Source: Spiroplasma sabaudiense Ar-1343 (GTDB taxonomy: Bacteria; Bacillota_I; Bacilli_A; Mycoplasmatales; Mycoplasmataceae). From it: 64,000 bases of DNA. The notes under the pieces are model-generated. The model had not been told where the DNA came from, made no database searches, and saw nothing but the letters and a program-made list of their open reading frames with translations. Location: the NCBI RefSeq assembly GCF_000565215.1, contig NZ_CP006934.1:620001-684000 (forward strand). The letters are read 5' to 3'. This document shows, one piece after another, positions 14,161-24,655 of this stretch. The position numbers and the translations under genes are program-made. Position 1 is the stretch's first letter. Each line of letters begins with the position of its first letter.

Positions 14161-14955
14161 ATGAAAAAGATTGTATTTTTGGAACTTGGTTTAACAAATT
14201 CAACTTATTTGGAAAATAATTTGTTCGTGAAAAAAAGCAATTTTATTGTTGATAATTTTTTAGATCGCAAGAATGAATATCAGGTTTTGAAAGAAATCAA
14301 AGCCAATCCACAAAATTTTTTGTTGACTCCTGTAGAATTTGGAATTAAAAATGGATTATTTGTAAGTAAATTTGATTATTTTCAAGAAGCTCAAACTTTT
14401 GAGCAACTCCCAATTAATGATGAAGCAATTTCAAAAGTTGTTGATGCCTTGCAAAAATTACACCAATTACCCGCAGATAATCCCAAAATTAAAACATTTA
14501 ACTTTAAAAAAATGATGAGTTTTTTTGAAAAAAATACTCATGAAGTAATATATGATGTAACTGAATTTCGCCCAACTATTGATATTTTTTTGGAAACTAA
14601 TTTAATTGAAAAATGTGTTTTAACCCACAATGATTTGGTTCCTGGAAATTTTTTGTTTATTGATGAGGAATTAAAAATTATTGACTACGATTATATGTGC
14701 TACAATGATCCCCTTTTTGACTTAGCAAGTTTCATTAGCGAAACCTTAAAGCAAAACCCCATTTGAACCCGTCAATTTTTAAAACCATTTAATTTAAGCG
14801 TCATTGATTTTAAAAAACTGACAAACTATATTTTTTACCAAAACTACTTATGATTGTATTGATCTATGTATATGCTCGAACGAACTAAAAATGAAGTTTT
14901 TCGAAAAATTGCTGATGAAAAGTACCAACAACTTAAAAATACTAAGATTACTTAG
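14161..14955 (+). CDS. Choline kinase-like / APH-fold phosphotransferase
   Basis: A 264-residue protein of the aminoglycoside phosphotransferase/choline kinase fold. It has the Brenner motif HNDLVPGN with catalytic Asp and the metal-binding DYDY segment about 15 residues later, followed by the usual DLA motif. Two TGA-Trp codons occur in the C-terminal part. In mollicutes such LicA-like enzymes are thought to phosphorylate choline or a related small alcohol for lipid synthesis; the substrate here is inference. The ribosome site is AAGGGGG, and its 3' end overlaps the convergent gene by 8 bp. Confidence 0.82.
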
Positions 14956-15697
14956 TATTTTTTTTGTTTTTTTTCTCTGCTTTTTGTTTTTCTAGTTCTT
15001 CTAAAATTTGTTCTCTTTGAAGTTGCTCTTTTTTTCGTAACTCTTCTTTAATTAAAATTTCTTGATCTAATTTTTGTTTTAATTCACTTTGAAAAGCCAA
15101 TAATTCCTTCTGATCTAATTCTTTTTTAGTTAATTTAGCCTCATAGCGGCGCATTTTCAACAACTGTTTATTGGGAATCGGCTCATTGTTTTTAAATGCT
15201 TCAAACATTATTTGGTGATTTTCACGAATTTTATTTTCTTTATTTCTTGCAAAAGCTGTCAGCATAGTTCCTAGAACAGCTGATAAAAATAATCCAACCA
15301 CTGCCAAAATAATTTTCAAAAATCACTCCACAGGAGTGCTACCCAATCATAAACCATTGTAGATAAAAGAAGTTAATACCACGGAAGTAATTAATGCAAA
15401 TGTAAAATTGTCTGAGCGGTGCCCTTTTAGAATAAAAATAATGGTGGTAGAAAAAATACTTCAAAAAATCACCAGCAAGCATGCCAATACGACTCACAAC
15501 GATTTAGGATTTGCCAATTGATTGTAAAACGAAAAGTTGAATTCCTTACCCATTAAAAGCCAGACAAGCAATGCTGGAATAATAGCTTCAATAAACAATC
15601 ATGCAAAAGAAATTATGAATGGAGTTCGGTCTGCGTTAAATTCATTCATAAAGTGCATATTTTTAATCCCTGCTTTTTTTTGCTCGTTTTCTTGCAT
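14948..15697 (-). CDS. Membrane protein with charged coiled-coil tail
   Basis: 249 residues. About four transmembrane helices fill residues 20-145 (TGA-Trp codons extend the frame well upstream of a TTG at 15319). The last 100 residues are highly charged (Lys, Glu, Gln, Leu) with heptad-like spacing, predicting a cytoplasmic coiled coil ending in poly-Lys/Asn. The start ATG at 15695-15697 has a GGGAGG site. There are no recognisable motifs; a scaffold or anchor role is only a guess. Confidence 0.7.
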
Positions 15698-15746
15698 AAT
15701 CAAGCCTCCCAGTTGCTGAAATAATAATATCAAATTAAAATAAAAA

Positions 15747-15768
15747 AACCTAACATTAATGTTAGGTT
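15747..15768 (-). terminator. Terminator after tRNA-Gly
   Basis: A perfect inverted repeat AACCTAACATTAATGTTAGGTT is followed by a T run on the minus strand, 16 nt downstream of the tRNA 3' end. Confidence 0.9.
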
Positions 15769-15783
15769 TAAAATTTCTATAAA

Positions 15784-15857
15784 TGGAGCGGGTGAAGGGA
15801 ATCGAACCCTCACAGTCAGCTTGGAAGGCTGAAGTTCTACCATTAAACTACACCCGC
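15784..15857 (-). tRNA. tRNA-Gly (anticodon TCC)
   Basis: A complete cloverleaf on the minus strand: acceptor GCGGGTG/CACCCGC, anticodon loop CTTCCAA flanked by TTCAGC/GCTGA, T-loop GGTTCGATTCC and an encoded CCA end. It has its own promoter and terminator, so it is a single-gene transcript. Confidence 0.97.
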
Positions 15858-15873
15858 ATTAATAACCTTTGAT

Positions 15874-15902
15874 ATATTACAAGATTTTAAAAATAATGTC
15901 AA
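15874..15902 (-). promoter_or_regulatory. tRNA-Gly promoter
   Basis: A perfect TTGACA (15897-15902) and TAATAT (15874-15879) on the minus strand are spaced by 17 nt, about 17 nt before the tRNA 5' end. Confidence 0.85.
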
Positions 15903-15920
15903 TCGTTTTTAATAAAAAAG

Positions 15921-16871
15921 TTATTTTTTTTCAGATTTTAATCCATCAATGGCAATTTCTAAATAGTCAATGATTTCTTGAGAGGTTTTTTGGTAATCTG
16001 ATAGCCGATATTCAAACCATTTTACTCCGCTAAGTTGGTTTTTAAATCAAGTCATTTGTTTGCGAGCATAGCGCCTATTGGCAGTCTGCATATCCAAGAT
16101 TGCTTGTTCATAACTAATTTCGTTTCTTAAATATGCAATAATTTCTTTTCCACCAATACATTTCAAAGCTTGTTTATTTGCATTATTATCATTCACTGCT
16201 AACGCTTCTTCGATTTCTTGGAAAAGACCTCGTTTACACAAATCCAAAACTCGCTGATTTAAAGCTTGATGTAAATCAGAACGTTCAGGATTCAAGCCAA
16301 TTATAATAACTGGATTTTCAAAATATCAACCTTGACTATCCTTGATTAGATCGGACTTTCTTCCGTTATTTACAGAAATTACAGTGTTTGCCCTTAATAA
16401 TCTTTGACGATTGTTGACGTGGATTTTTTTGGCTTCTTGAGGATCAACTAAATTTACTAAATTTCATAATTCAAGATTTGATAGTTTTTCAAATCCAAAA
16501 TTTTCAGTTTTCAATGGCTCTTCTAAAAATTGATATTTTTTGAGTAAGGCATTAATATACAATCCCGTACCACCAACAATTACTGGAATTTTATTTTTTT
16601 TTAGTAAATCAGAAATTGTTTGACGACCTTTTTTTTGATAGTCAGCAACAGAATAACTGCCAGTGACAGGTTCAATAGAAAATAAATGGTGTTTGATATT
16701 TTGCATTTCACCAGCCATTATTTTGTTGGTTGCAATATCGGTTCCAGAAAAAATTTGAGTAGAATCGGAGTTAATGCATTCCCCTGAAAATTTTTTTGAA
16801 ATCTCAACTGAAAGTGTTGTTTTACCAGAACCAGTTGGCCCTATTATTAAAATAATTGGAATTTTATTCAT
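15921..16871 (-). CDS. miaA: tRNA dimethylallyltransferase MiaA
   Basis: A 316-residue enzyme that adds an isopentenyl group to A37 of tRNAs reading U-starting codons. It has the P-loop GPTGSGKTT near the N terminus, the substrate-recognition SDSTQIF, and VGGTGLYI with downstream RRYARKQ. The start is the ATG at 16869-16871: an earlier in-frame ATG is part of the GAGGA ribosome site. The dimethylallyl donor fits with the dxr gene found elsewhere in the window. Confidence 0.95.
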
Positions 16872-16932
16872 AAAAATCCTCATCTAAAAATTTCATTTCT
16901 AAAATGCCTATAAAGTTAAGTATCTTAGAAAT

Positions 16933-17051
16933 AAAAATGCCTCCACCCGCTATAACCATGTATGAGATAAGAAGCATTCATTTATATAGCGGTTTTATTA
17001 CACTCACACATACTTAAGAATAAACTTTGTATTCTTTGTGCTTTCGCACCC
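16933..17051 (-). ncRNA. Small stable RNA, MCS4-like candidate
   Basis: A compact RNA gene of about 118 nt. It starts with a tight hairpin GTGC-GAAA-GCAC, then a hairpin AGAATA/TATTCT. Next come two 8-bp pairings that interleave as a pseudoknot: CCGCTATA (16985-16992) with TATAGCGG (16947-16954), and AATGCTTC (16971-16978) with GAGGCATT (16936-16943). It ends in a T run. A TATAAT box lies 5 nt upstream of the predicted 5' end. The 5' hairpin followed by an A-rich single strand resembles the start of U6 snRNA, as reported for Mycoplasma capricolum MCS4 RNA. That identity is my inference from memory, not an alignment. Confidence 0.6.
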
Positions 17052-17055
17052 TTTT

Positions 17056-17061
17056 ATTATA
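17056..17061 (-). promoter_or_regulatory. -10 box of the small RNA gene
   Basis: TATAAT on the minus strand, followed by AAAAGGG at the predicted RNA 5' end. The -35 region is T-rich and lacks a clear TTGACA. Confidence 0.65.
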
Positions 17062-17161
17062 CTATAATTTAAAACTTAATAAAAACAAAAGTTCATTTTT
17101 TGTTATGGCTTTATTTTAATAGTTAAATATTGAGTAAATAATTAACTAGTTCAGAGAAATT

Positions 17162-17197
17162 AAAAAAAATAGAAATTTAACTAAATTTCTATTTTAA
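17162..17197 (-). terminator. Terminator after lipoprotein A
   Basis: Inverted repeat AAAATAGAAATTTA against TAAATTTCTATTTT followed by a T-rich run. Nearly the same hairpin follows each of the three lipoprotein genes. Confidence 0.85.
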
Positions 17198-17199
17198 AA

Positions 17200-18951
17200 T
17201 TATTTAAATTTTCACCCACTTGGTGAAACACCAACTTGTTTCATATTAAAATCACTTCTATAATTAAAAGAAAATGAAATTTTTGCTGTTCCACTTTCTA
17301 TACCAGATGAAAAGAAATGAACTCTCAATTGTGGATATAAATATTGATTTTCCATGCTGTTATAAAAATATACGTCTCCATCACTATTAAACATAATATT
17401 TTTCATAGGAGATGTATTTTGAAAACCATTCCATGAAAATACCAGAGAAAGTCCAAGGTTATTTAATCTTTCTGAGGCCTCTGGATTTGCAGCACCTATT
17501 AAATCTTGAAGGTAATCATCCGTTGGTAGTTGCTTGTCAACTAATTCATCTCAATTTTCTGGTTTATTTAAATAATAAATAAAATCTGGATTTGACTCCT
17601 CAGAATTTGTTCCATCAAAGTTGTAAAATGATTTAGTAAAAAAGTAAGCATCTTCTCAGAATTGGCCTTCTAACTCAGAAGTGTTATTTTTAGTGGTTTC
17701 TTGCTTAACAATTGCTGACATTTCAGGAAGTTCAAAATTATCATCTTCATAACTAATTTGTAAATCTAAAAAATCCACTCTGAAAAGAGCAATTGTTTTT
17801 TCTTCATTTTCGGGCTTAAAAGCAAATTTTGACCCTTGATTTTTAATTGAATAATCCAAATTACTTTTTCAAAGATTTAAATCTAAATTATAGGGATTGA
17901 TACCCAAAGCCATTCCTTCATGCTTAGCTATTAGTTGATCAATGTTTTCAATTTCTTTTCTTTCTCTTTTATCAAAAAACTTACTATCCTTACTTTTGAT
18001 GTCCTCTAAAAGAATTTTTTCCATTTCCTCATCACCTAGCAACGCACCTTTTAAGGTTGTTATTGGTTCGTTTGTTCGGTCTCAATCAAATTTAGGAGAG
18101 CTGTGAGCAGTAGAAGAGTCAGTCGAGTTATTCTGGTTAGCTCTGACTTTAAAATTTTCACCAACAAATTTAAATTTATCTCGATTAGTATCTGCAACTA
18201 TTTGATTTAAAATTAAAGAAATTTGTGATTTAATTGTTTCATCTTCTGAAATTTGGTTTGCGGTCTGAGCTAAATCACCCTTATCACTTAGAACCTTAAA
18301 ACTATTTGCGACTTCTTCGCTATTTATTTGCTTTTTATATTCTGTTTGAATCTCTTGAAAAACTTCAGCAACATCAACTTCTTCAAAAATTGACATTTGT
18401 GAGGTAAATGAAATTGTTTCAAAATCTTGACTTCCGATTCTATCTAAAAAATAAACATCACTTGAGATTTGAAATTGTATTGTAACAGCCTTGGCATTTT
18501 CTTTATGAATAAACTCTATTTTTTCAATTTCATAGCCATTTTTAATTGGTGACTGGTTGTCAATTAACAGCTGCTTGTAATTAACGTTGGCAACCACCTC
18601 GCTTTGAACTTCGTTTTCAATTGATTTTCAATTAACTAAATTTTCAATCGCTGATTTAATATTTTGATAATAATCGCTTTCAGGATTATTGAAATCATCA
18701 AGTTTTTCAACAAACTCCTCATAATCATATTCAAATGGATTATTTTCTTTCTTAATAAAGAAAAATTTATCAAAATCATTTTTTAAGTTTTGTTGAAAAA
18801 TATCATTAACAGCTTCGATCATAAGTTGTTTTTGACGTTCAAAGTCATAATCATCAACTACTCTGTCTTTGTTGCGCCCACAAGCAATTGTATTTAACGG
18901 AACTGAGACAATCATTGATGATACAGCCAAAATTGATAATAGTTTTTTCAT
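17200..18951 (-). CDS. Lipoprotein A (first of three tandem paralogues)
   Basis: 583 residues through several TGA-Trp codons. The signal peptide MKKLLSILAVSS ends in a lipobox at Cys24 (NTIAC), so it is lipid-anchored outside the cell. The rest is hydrophilic and acidic with no recognised domain, ending SPSGWKFK. It is nearly identical to lipoprotein B over most of its length. At about 18474-18606, however, it carries a block that matches lipoprotein C instead of B, which suggests gene conversion. The ribosome site is AGAGGGG. Role unknown; surface exposure and redundancy suggest adhesion or antigenic variation. Confidence 0.9.
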
Positions 18952-19015
18952 GATAAAGTTTTCCCCTCTTGTTTTTTAATTATGATAATATCTTTATAAA
19001 TAATAACATAAATCA

Positions 19016-19052
19016 AAAAAAATAGAAATTTAAATAAATTTCTATTTTTAAA
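19016..19052 (-). terminator. Terminator after lipoprotein B
   Basis: Same hairpin as behind lipoprotein A (AAAATAGAAATTTA/TAAATTTCTATTTT with small loop changes) plus a T run. Confidence 0.85.
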
Positions 19053-20804
19053 TTATTTAAATTTTCACCCACTTGGTGAAACACCAACTTGTTTCATATT
19101 AAAATCACTTCTATAATTAAAAGAAAATGAAATTTTTGCTCTTCCACTTTCTATACCAGATGAAAAGAAATGAACTCTCAATTGTGGATATAAATCTTGA
19201 TTTTCCATGTCGTTATAAAAATATACGTCTCCGTCACTATTAAACATAATATTTTTCATAGGAGATGTATTTTTTCAAGCATTTCATGAAAATACCAGAG
19301 AAAGTCCAAGATTATTTAATCTTTCCAAGGCCTCTGAATTTGCAGCATCTATTAAATCTTGAAGGTAATCATCCATTGGTAGTTGCTTATCAACTAATTC
19401 ATCTCAATTTTCTGGTTTATTTAAATAATAAATAAAATCTGGATTTGACTCCTCAGAACTCGTCCCATCAAAGTTGTAAAATGATTTAGTAAAAAAGTAA
19501 GCATCTTCTCAAAATTGGCCTTCTAACTCAGAAGTGTTATTTTTAGTGGTTTCTTGCTTAACAATTGCTGACATTTCGGGAAGTTCAAAATTATCATCTT
19601 TATAACTAATTTGTAAATCTAAAAAATCCACTCTGAAAAGAGCAATTGTTTTTTCTTCATTTTCAGGTTTAAAGGCAAATTTTGAACCTTGATTTTTAAT
19701 TGGGCGATCCAAATTATTTTTTCTAAGATTATAATCTAAATTATAGGAATTGATGCCCAAAGCCATTCCTTCGTGCTCAGCTATTAGTTGATCAATGTTT
19801 TTAATTTCTTCTCTTTCTCTTTTAGTAAAAAACTCACTATCCTTACTTTTGATGTCCTCTAAAAGAAGGTTTTCCATTTCCTCATCACCTAGTAACGCCC
19901 CTTTTAAGGTTGTTATTGGTTCATCTTTTCACCTTCAACTAAAATTTGGAGAGCTGTGAGCAATAGAAGAGTCGGTTGATTTATTCTGGTTAGCTCGGAC
20001 TTTAAAATTTTCACCAACAAATTTAAATTTATCTCGATTAGTATCTGCAACTATTTGATTTAAAATTAAAGAAATCTGTGATTTAATTGTTTCATCTTCT
20101 GAAATTTGGTTTGCGGTCTGAGCTAAATCACCCTTATCACTTAGAACCTTAAAACTATTTGCGACTTCTTCGCTATTTATTTGCTTTTTATATTCTGTTT
20201 GAATCTCTTGAAAAACTTCAGCAACATCAACTTCTTCAAAAATTGACATTTGTGAGGTAAATGAAATTGTTTCAAAATCTTGACTTCCGATTCTATCTAA
20301 AAAATAAACATCACTTGAGATTTGAAATTGAATTGTTACAGCCTCGGCTTCTTTTTTATGAGTAAAATCGATTTTTTCAATTTCATAGCCATTTTTAATT
20401 GGTGACTGGTTGTCAATTAACAGCTGCTTGTAATTAACATTTGCAACCACATCACTTTGAACTTCGTTTTCAATTGATTTTCAATTAACTAAATTTTCAA
20501 TCGCTGATTTAATATTTTGATAATAATCGCTTTCAGGATTATTGAAATCATCAAGTTTTTCAACAAACTCCTCATAATCATATTCAAATGGATTATTTTC
20601 TTTCTTAATAAAGAAAAATTTATCAAAATCATTTTTTAAGTTTTGTTGAAAAATATCATTAACAGCTTCGATCATAAGTTGTTTTTGACGTTCAAAGTCA
20701 TAATCATCAACTACTCTGTCTTTGTTGCGCCCACAAGCAATTGTATTTAACGGAACTGAGACAATCATTGATGATACAGCCAAAATTGATAATAGTTTTT
20801 TCAT
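19053..20804 (-). CDS. Lipoprotein B (second tandem paralogue)
   Basis: 583 residues, the same length as lipoprotein A. The first 107 residues are identical to A, including the signal peptide with Cys24. Differences cluster around residues 130-150, where B has its own sequence (EIEKIDFTHKKEAEA), and in short patches further on (for example RKNNLDRPIKN). Each copy has its own leader and terminator, so they are separate transcription units and not an operon. No enzymatic motif is visible. Confidence 0.9.
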
Positions 20805-20861
20805 TATTTAGTCTTCCTTTTTCTTATTTATAATATCTTTATAAATAATAACATAAATCAA

Positions 20862-20897
20862 AAAAAAATAGAAATTTAAATAAATTTCTATTTTAAA
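20862..20897 (-). terminator. Terminator after lipoprotein C
   Basis: Third copy of the AAAATAGAAATTTA/TAAATTTCTATTTT hairpin, followed by a T run on the minus strand. Confidence 0.85.
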
Positions 20898-20898
20898 A

Positions 20899-22659
20899 TT
20901 ATTTAAACTTCCAGGCACTTGGTGAAACGCCAACTTCTTTACCTTTAAAATCTTCTCTTTTTCCGAATAAAAAACTTAAATTATTTGCATTTTCATTAAT
21001 ATTAGGAGAAAAAAATCATATTTTTAAATATGGATATTCATCGTAATCGTTGATATCATTAAAAAAATAAATGTCTCCATCATTATTAAACTGAATAAAT
21101 TTTTGGCGACCCCAACCCCCTCATAAGTCCCTACAAATATCGATTGAAAGTCCTAGATTATTTAATTTTTCTAACGCAGCTGGGTCTGCAGCTTCTATTA
21201 AATCTGGAAAATAGTCTTCCATTGGTAGTTTTTTATTGACCAATTCATCTCAATTTTCTGGCTTGTTTAAGTAATAAATAAAATCTGGGTTTGAATCTTG
21301 TGAAGAGTTTTCGTCAAAGTTATAAAATAATTTATTAAAATAATAAGCATCATCTAAAAATTGGTTTTCAAGTTCCAGTGTATTAGATTTTGTTGTCTCT
21401 TGTCTAAAAAAAACCAACATTTTTGGAAGCTCAAAATTATCTTCATTATAACTAATTTGTAAGTTGATAAGCTCCATTTGGAAAATAGCAATTGTTTTTT
21501 CTTCGTTTTCTGGAATAAAAATAAATTCTGAACCCTGTTCATCAATTTGTGTTTTTAGATAGCTATCTTGAAAATTATAATCCAAAATATAAGGGTTCAT
21601 TGATCTAGCCATTCCCTGATGTTTTGCTATTAGTTCATCAATGTTTTCAATAGTTTTTTGTTCTTGTCGAGGAAGAAATTTACTATCCTTATTTTTAATG
21701 TCTTCAAGAAGAGTCTTTTCTTCCTCTTTGTCTCCATGTAATGCAGCTCTTAAAGTTTCACCTGACTTACTATATCTTTCCGATCATCCAAAATTTGGCT
21801 TAAACCCTTTTGAGAGCATCGAATTTACTGAGACCTTATTATTAGTTCATTTTCATTTGAATTTCTCTCCATTAAATTTAAAACCATCTTCTTGTGTATC
21901 TGCAACAATTTGATTTAAGATTGAAGAAATTTGTAATTTAAATGACTCATCTTCTAAAATTTGGTTTGCAGTCTGAGCTAAATCACCCTTGTCACTTAAA
22001 ATCTTAAAGCTATTTGCGACTTCTTCACTATTTATCTGATTTATATATTCTGTTTGAATCCCTTTAAAAATTCCAGCAACATCAACTTCTTTAAAAACTG
22101 ACATTTGCGAGGTAAATGAAATTGTTTCAAAATCTTGACTTCCAATTCTATCCAAAAAATAAACATCACTTGAGATTTGAAATTGTATTGTAACAGCCTT
22201 GGCATTTTCTTTATGAATAAACTCTATTTTTTCAATTTCATAGCCATTTTTAATTGGTGATTGGTTGTCAATTAACAGCTGCTTGTAATTAACGTTGGCA
22301 ACCACCTCGCTTTGAACTTCGTTTTCAATTGATTTTCAATTAACTAAATTTTCAATGGTTGATTTGATATTTTGATAATAATCACTTTCAGGATCATTAA
22401 AATAATCAAGTTTCTCAACAAACTCCTCATAACCAAATTCAAACGGATTATTATCCTCTTCGATAAAGAAAAATTTATCAAAATCATTTTTTAAGTTTTT
22501 TTGAAAAATATCATTAATAGCTTCGATCATAAGTTGTTTTTGACGTTCGAAGTCATAATCATCAACTACTCTGTCCTTGTTGCGCCCACAAGCAATTGTA
22601 TTTAACGGAACTGAGACAATCATTGATGATACAGCCAAAATTGATAATAGTTTTTTCAT
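20899..22659 (-). CDS. Lipoprotein C (third, most diverged tandem paralogue)
   Basis: 586 residues with the same signal peptide and lipobox Cys24. The N-terminal 230 residues are close to A and B, while the C-terminal half has diverged clearly but keeps landmarks such as YYLNKPENWDELV and GVSPSAWKFK. The upstream region differs from those of A and B, which share an identical leader. C is therefore probably the older copy, and A and B a more recent duplication. The start is ATG at 22657-22659 with AAAGGAAAACC as ribosome site. Confidence 0.88.
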
Positions 22660-22777
22660 TATTTGGTTTTCCTTTCTTTTATTATAAAAATATGTATTTT
22701 TATTATAACACAGTAAAAAATTACATATAATAAATAAATTAGTAATTAAAATAAAGGTTCGAAATTTGGATATAAAA

Positions 22778-22806
22778 AAAACATGTATTAAAAACATGTT
22801 TTTTTA
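22778..22806. terminator. Terminator after the gene at 22807
   Basis: AAAACATGT/ACATGTTTT inverted repeat with flanking A and T runs on both sides, directly behind the stop of the unknown gene. Confidence 0.85.
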
Positions 22807-23331
22807 TTATTTCTTAGATGATTTTCTAATTTGTAGGTTAATACGTTTTGGTTCAACTTTAGTATCTTGGAATAAAGTTGTCTTACGAACTTTTTGAATA
22901 ACTTCTGCTGGAATTTTTACATCTCTTAGTTCATTATAAGTATCTTTTGTGTCTCATGATCCTGTTACTGGAGCAACTCACATTTCGTCAGCTTTACGTT
23001 TAACTTTTGCATTCATTCAGTGCATTGCAATAATGTTATTTACTTCATCGCTGTCTCCACTTGGGTCTGCTAGAGTTAAAACTCACCCAAACTCTGATTC
23101 AAGATTTTTTTCTTGAACTTTAATAATTGCTCCACAAACATCACGACGGTAGATTGATTGGTTATGGCCTGAAACTGGTTCTGCTTTTTCTCAAATGAAT
23201 TTTTCTTGAACTTCAGTTAGCTTAATACCTTCTACTACGATTTTTTTTGGTTTAGGATCACTTGCTTTTCTACGAGTTTCTAAGTGTTGAGGCTTAGATC
23301 CTTTTGTTTTTTTAGTTGTTTTAGTAGCCAT
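22807..23331 (-). CDS. Conserved hypothetical basic protein
   Basis: 174 residues. The first 35 are a Lys/Thr/Arg-rich low-complexity stretch (MATKTTKKTKGSK), followed by a globular alpha/beta-looking domain with several Trp encoded by TGA and a C-terminal RINLQIRKSSKK. No membrane segment. The very basic ends suggest nucleic-acid binding. The start ATG at 23329-23331 has GGGTAGAGCAC upstream. A TATAAT box at 23417-23422 (minus strand) is a likely promoter element. Family not recognised. Confidence 0.72.
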
Positions 23332-23416
23332 GTGCTCTACCCATCCTTTTCTTTTTTTATTTCGATTAGATTCTAGCAAATAACTAATTTATAATTAATT
23401 ACCAAAATACTTATAT

Positions 23417-23422
23417 ATTATA
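23417..23422 (-). promoter_or_regulatory. -10 box for the hypothetical gene at 22807-23331
   Basis: TATAAT on the minus strand 86 nt before the start codon; the -35 region is only T-rich. Confidence 0.4.
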
Positions 23423-23523
23423 TCAAAAAACATAATTATTTAAAATAGTTAACGACAAAAAAAATTTAAAACATAATAAAAATTATAAAATACACTATTT
23501 TATATAAAAATATAAATTCTAAA

Positions 23524-23790
23524 CTATTTTCTTAGATTTAGCTTTGAAATAATGCCTTTATAACGTTCGAAATCATTTCTAATTAAGAAGTTTAAATGAT
23601 GTTTTCTTTGCGAAACTTTTTTCAATAAACTTCTTCTTGAAGTAATGTCTTTTTTATGTAACTGCAAATGTTCAGTTAGATTTTTTATATCATCAGTTAG
23701 CAATGCTATTTGAACTTCAGCAAGCCCAGTGTCTTTCTCGTTTTTTCCAAATTCTTTAATAATTTGGGCTTTTTTAGTTTTTGATACCAT
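23524..23790 (-). CDS. rpsO: 30S ribosomal protein S15
   Basis: 88 residues, the normal length. It has the family motifs DTGLAEVQIALLT, HKKDITSRRSLL and RKHHLNFL. S15 binds the central domain of 16S rRNA. GGGGGAA precedes the ATG. It is separated from ribF by about 110 nt containing its own promoter. Confidence 0.97.
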   Translation of the reverse strand: MVSKTKKAQIIKEFGKNEKDTGLAEVQIALLTDDIKNLTEHLQLHKKDITSRRSLLKKVSQRKHHLNFLIRNDFERYKGIISKLNLRK

Positions 23791-23822
23791 AATTTTTCCC
23801 CCTGTTTTTTTTCACTGGTCAT

Positions 23823-23850
23823 GTTATATCAAAGTATTAATTCGGGACAA
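23823..23850 (-). promoter_or_regulatory. rpsO promoter candidate
   Basis: TTGTCC (23845-23850) and TATAAC (23823-23828) on the minus strand with a 16-nt spacer, about 30 nt before the start of rpsO. Confidence 0.5.
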
Positions 23851-23899
23851 ATTAAAACAACGATAAACTTTACCTAAATTTATTATAATAGAAAAAATA

Positions 23900-24655
23900 C
23901 TATTTTCCTAAATATTTTAAAAATATGACAGTTTTTGGTTCGATACCCTCAAGTTCTGAATCGTTAATTTTTAAACGATTGGCAATAACATAAAAATTGA
24001 TTTTTTTACCTTCAACTAGGCCTTGGTATTTTCCATCCATCACTGTGATTGCGTTGTCTTCGGATTCATATAAATTAGCCTTAATTTTTGAAATTTTTAA
24101 TTCTAATTTTTTTAGCATCATTTTGTTTGCTTGTGCAACGTGGCCAGTGGCAATAAGTTCTTTAATTTCACTTGATGAAAATTCATCTACCCTGTGATAA
24201 ATAACAACATTATCAGTTCCAAATTTAGCTAATAAATCATATATGTCACCTTGGCCGCGATATCCAAATGATAAATCGCTTCCAACAACTATTTTTTTAA
24301 CATTTACCTTGGTTTTCATTCACTCTAAAAAATCCTCTTTAGAGATTTTTATCATTTCCTCATTTACATCAATTTCAATGACATAGTCAATAAAAGTTAA
24401 ATCTTCAATTTCTTTATACTTAATTTCGTTATCCAAAATTTGCTCTGAATTTCCACTTAAATAAGACTTAACTTTTCTTGAGAAAGTTATAATTACTGAT
24501 GCTAAATCGTTTTTAACAGCAATTTTAGCAGTTTTTTTTAATATTTCTTGATGAATTCTATGAATTCCATCAAAAAAACCAATTGCAGCCACTGACGGTT
24601 CTTGGATTTGGACTTTTTCGATTTCCTTACTTAGGTTGATTTTGATAATTTTCAT
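23900..24655 (-). CDS. ribF: FAD synthetase (RibF family, kinase domain absent)
   Basis: 251 residues; a TGA-Trp joins the two open segments. The N-terminal FMN adenylyltransferase part is clear: GFFDGIHRIHQ at residues 26-36 in place of the usual GxFDGxHxGH, IVVGSDLSFGYRG, and SSSEIKELIATGHV. The C-terminal riboflavin kinase domain of bifunctional RibF (about 100 residues more, with a PTAN motif) is missing; only a short beta-rich tail of about 60 residues remains. It overlaps the truB stop (TAATG), so translation is coupled. It probably makes FAD from FMN only. Confidence 0.85.

Noticed and set aside
17162-20897. Three near-identical AT-rich hairpins considered as insertion-sequence ends or CRISPR-like repeats
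   Set aside because: Each follows a lipoprotein stop and has a T run, so they are duplicated terminators; spacing is 1.8 kb and no transposase is present.
21354-21545. Alternative-frame ORF inside lipoprotein C
   Set aside because: Overlaps the conserved lipoprotein frame and has no homologous counterpart in copies A and B.
17200-22659. Many apparent frameshifts or fragments in the lipoproteins and in polC, ileS, copA
   Set aside because: All breaks are TGA codons that read as Trp; frames are continuous under the mollicute code.
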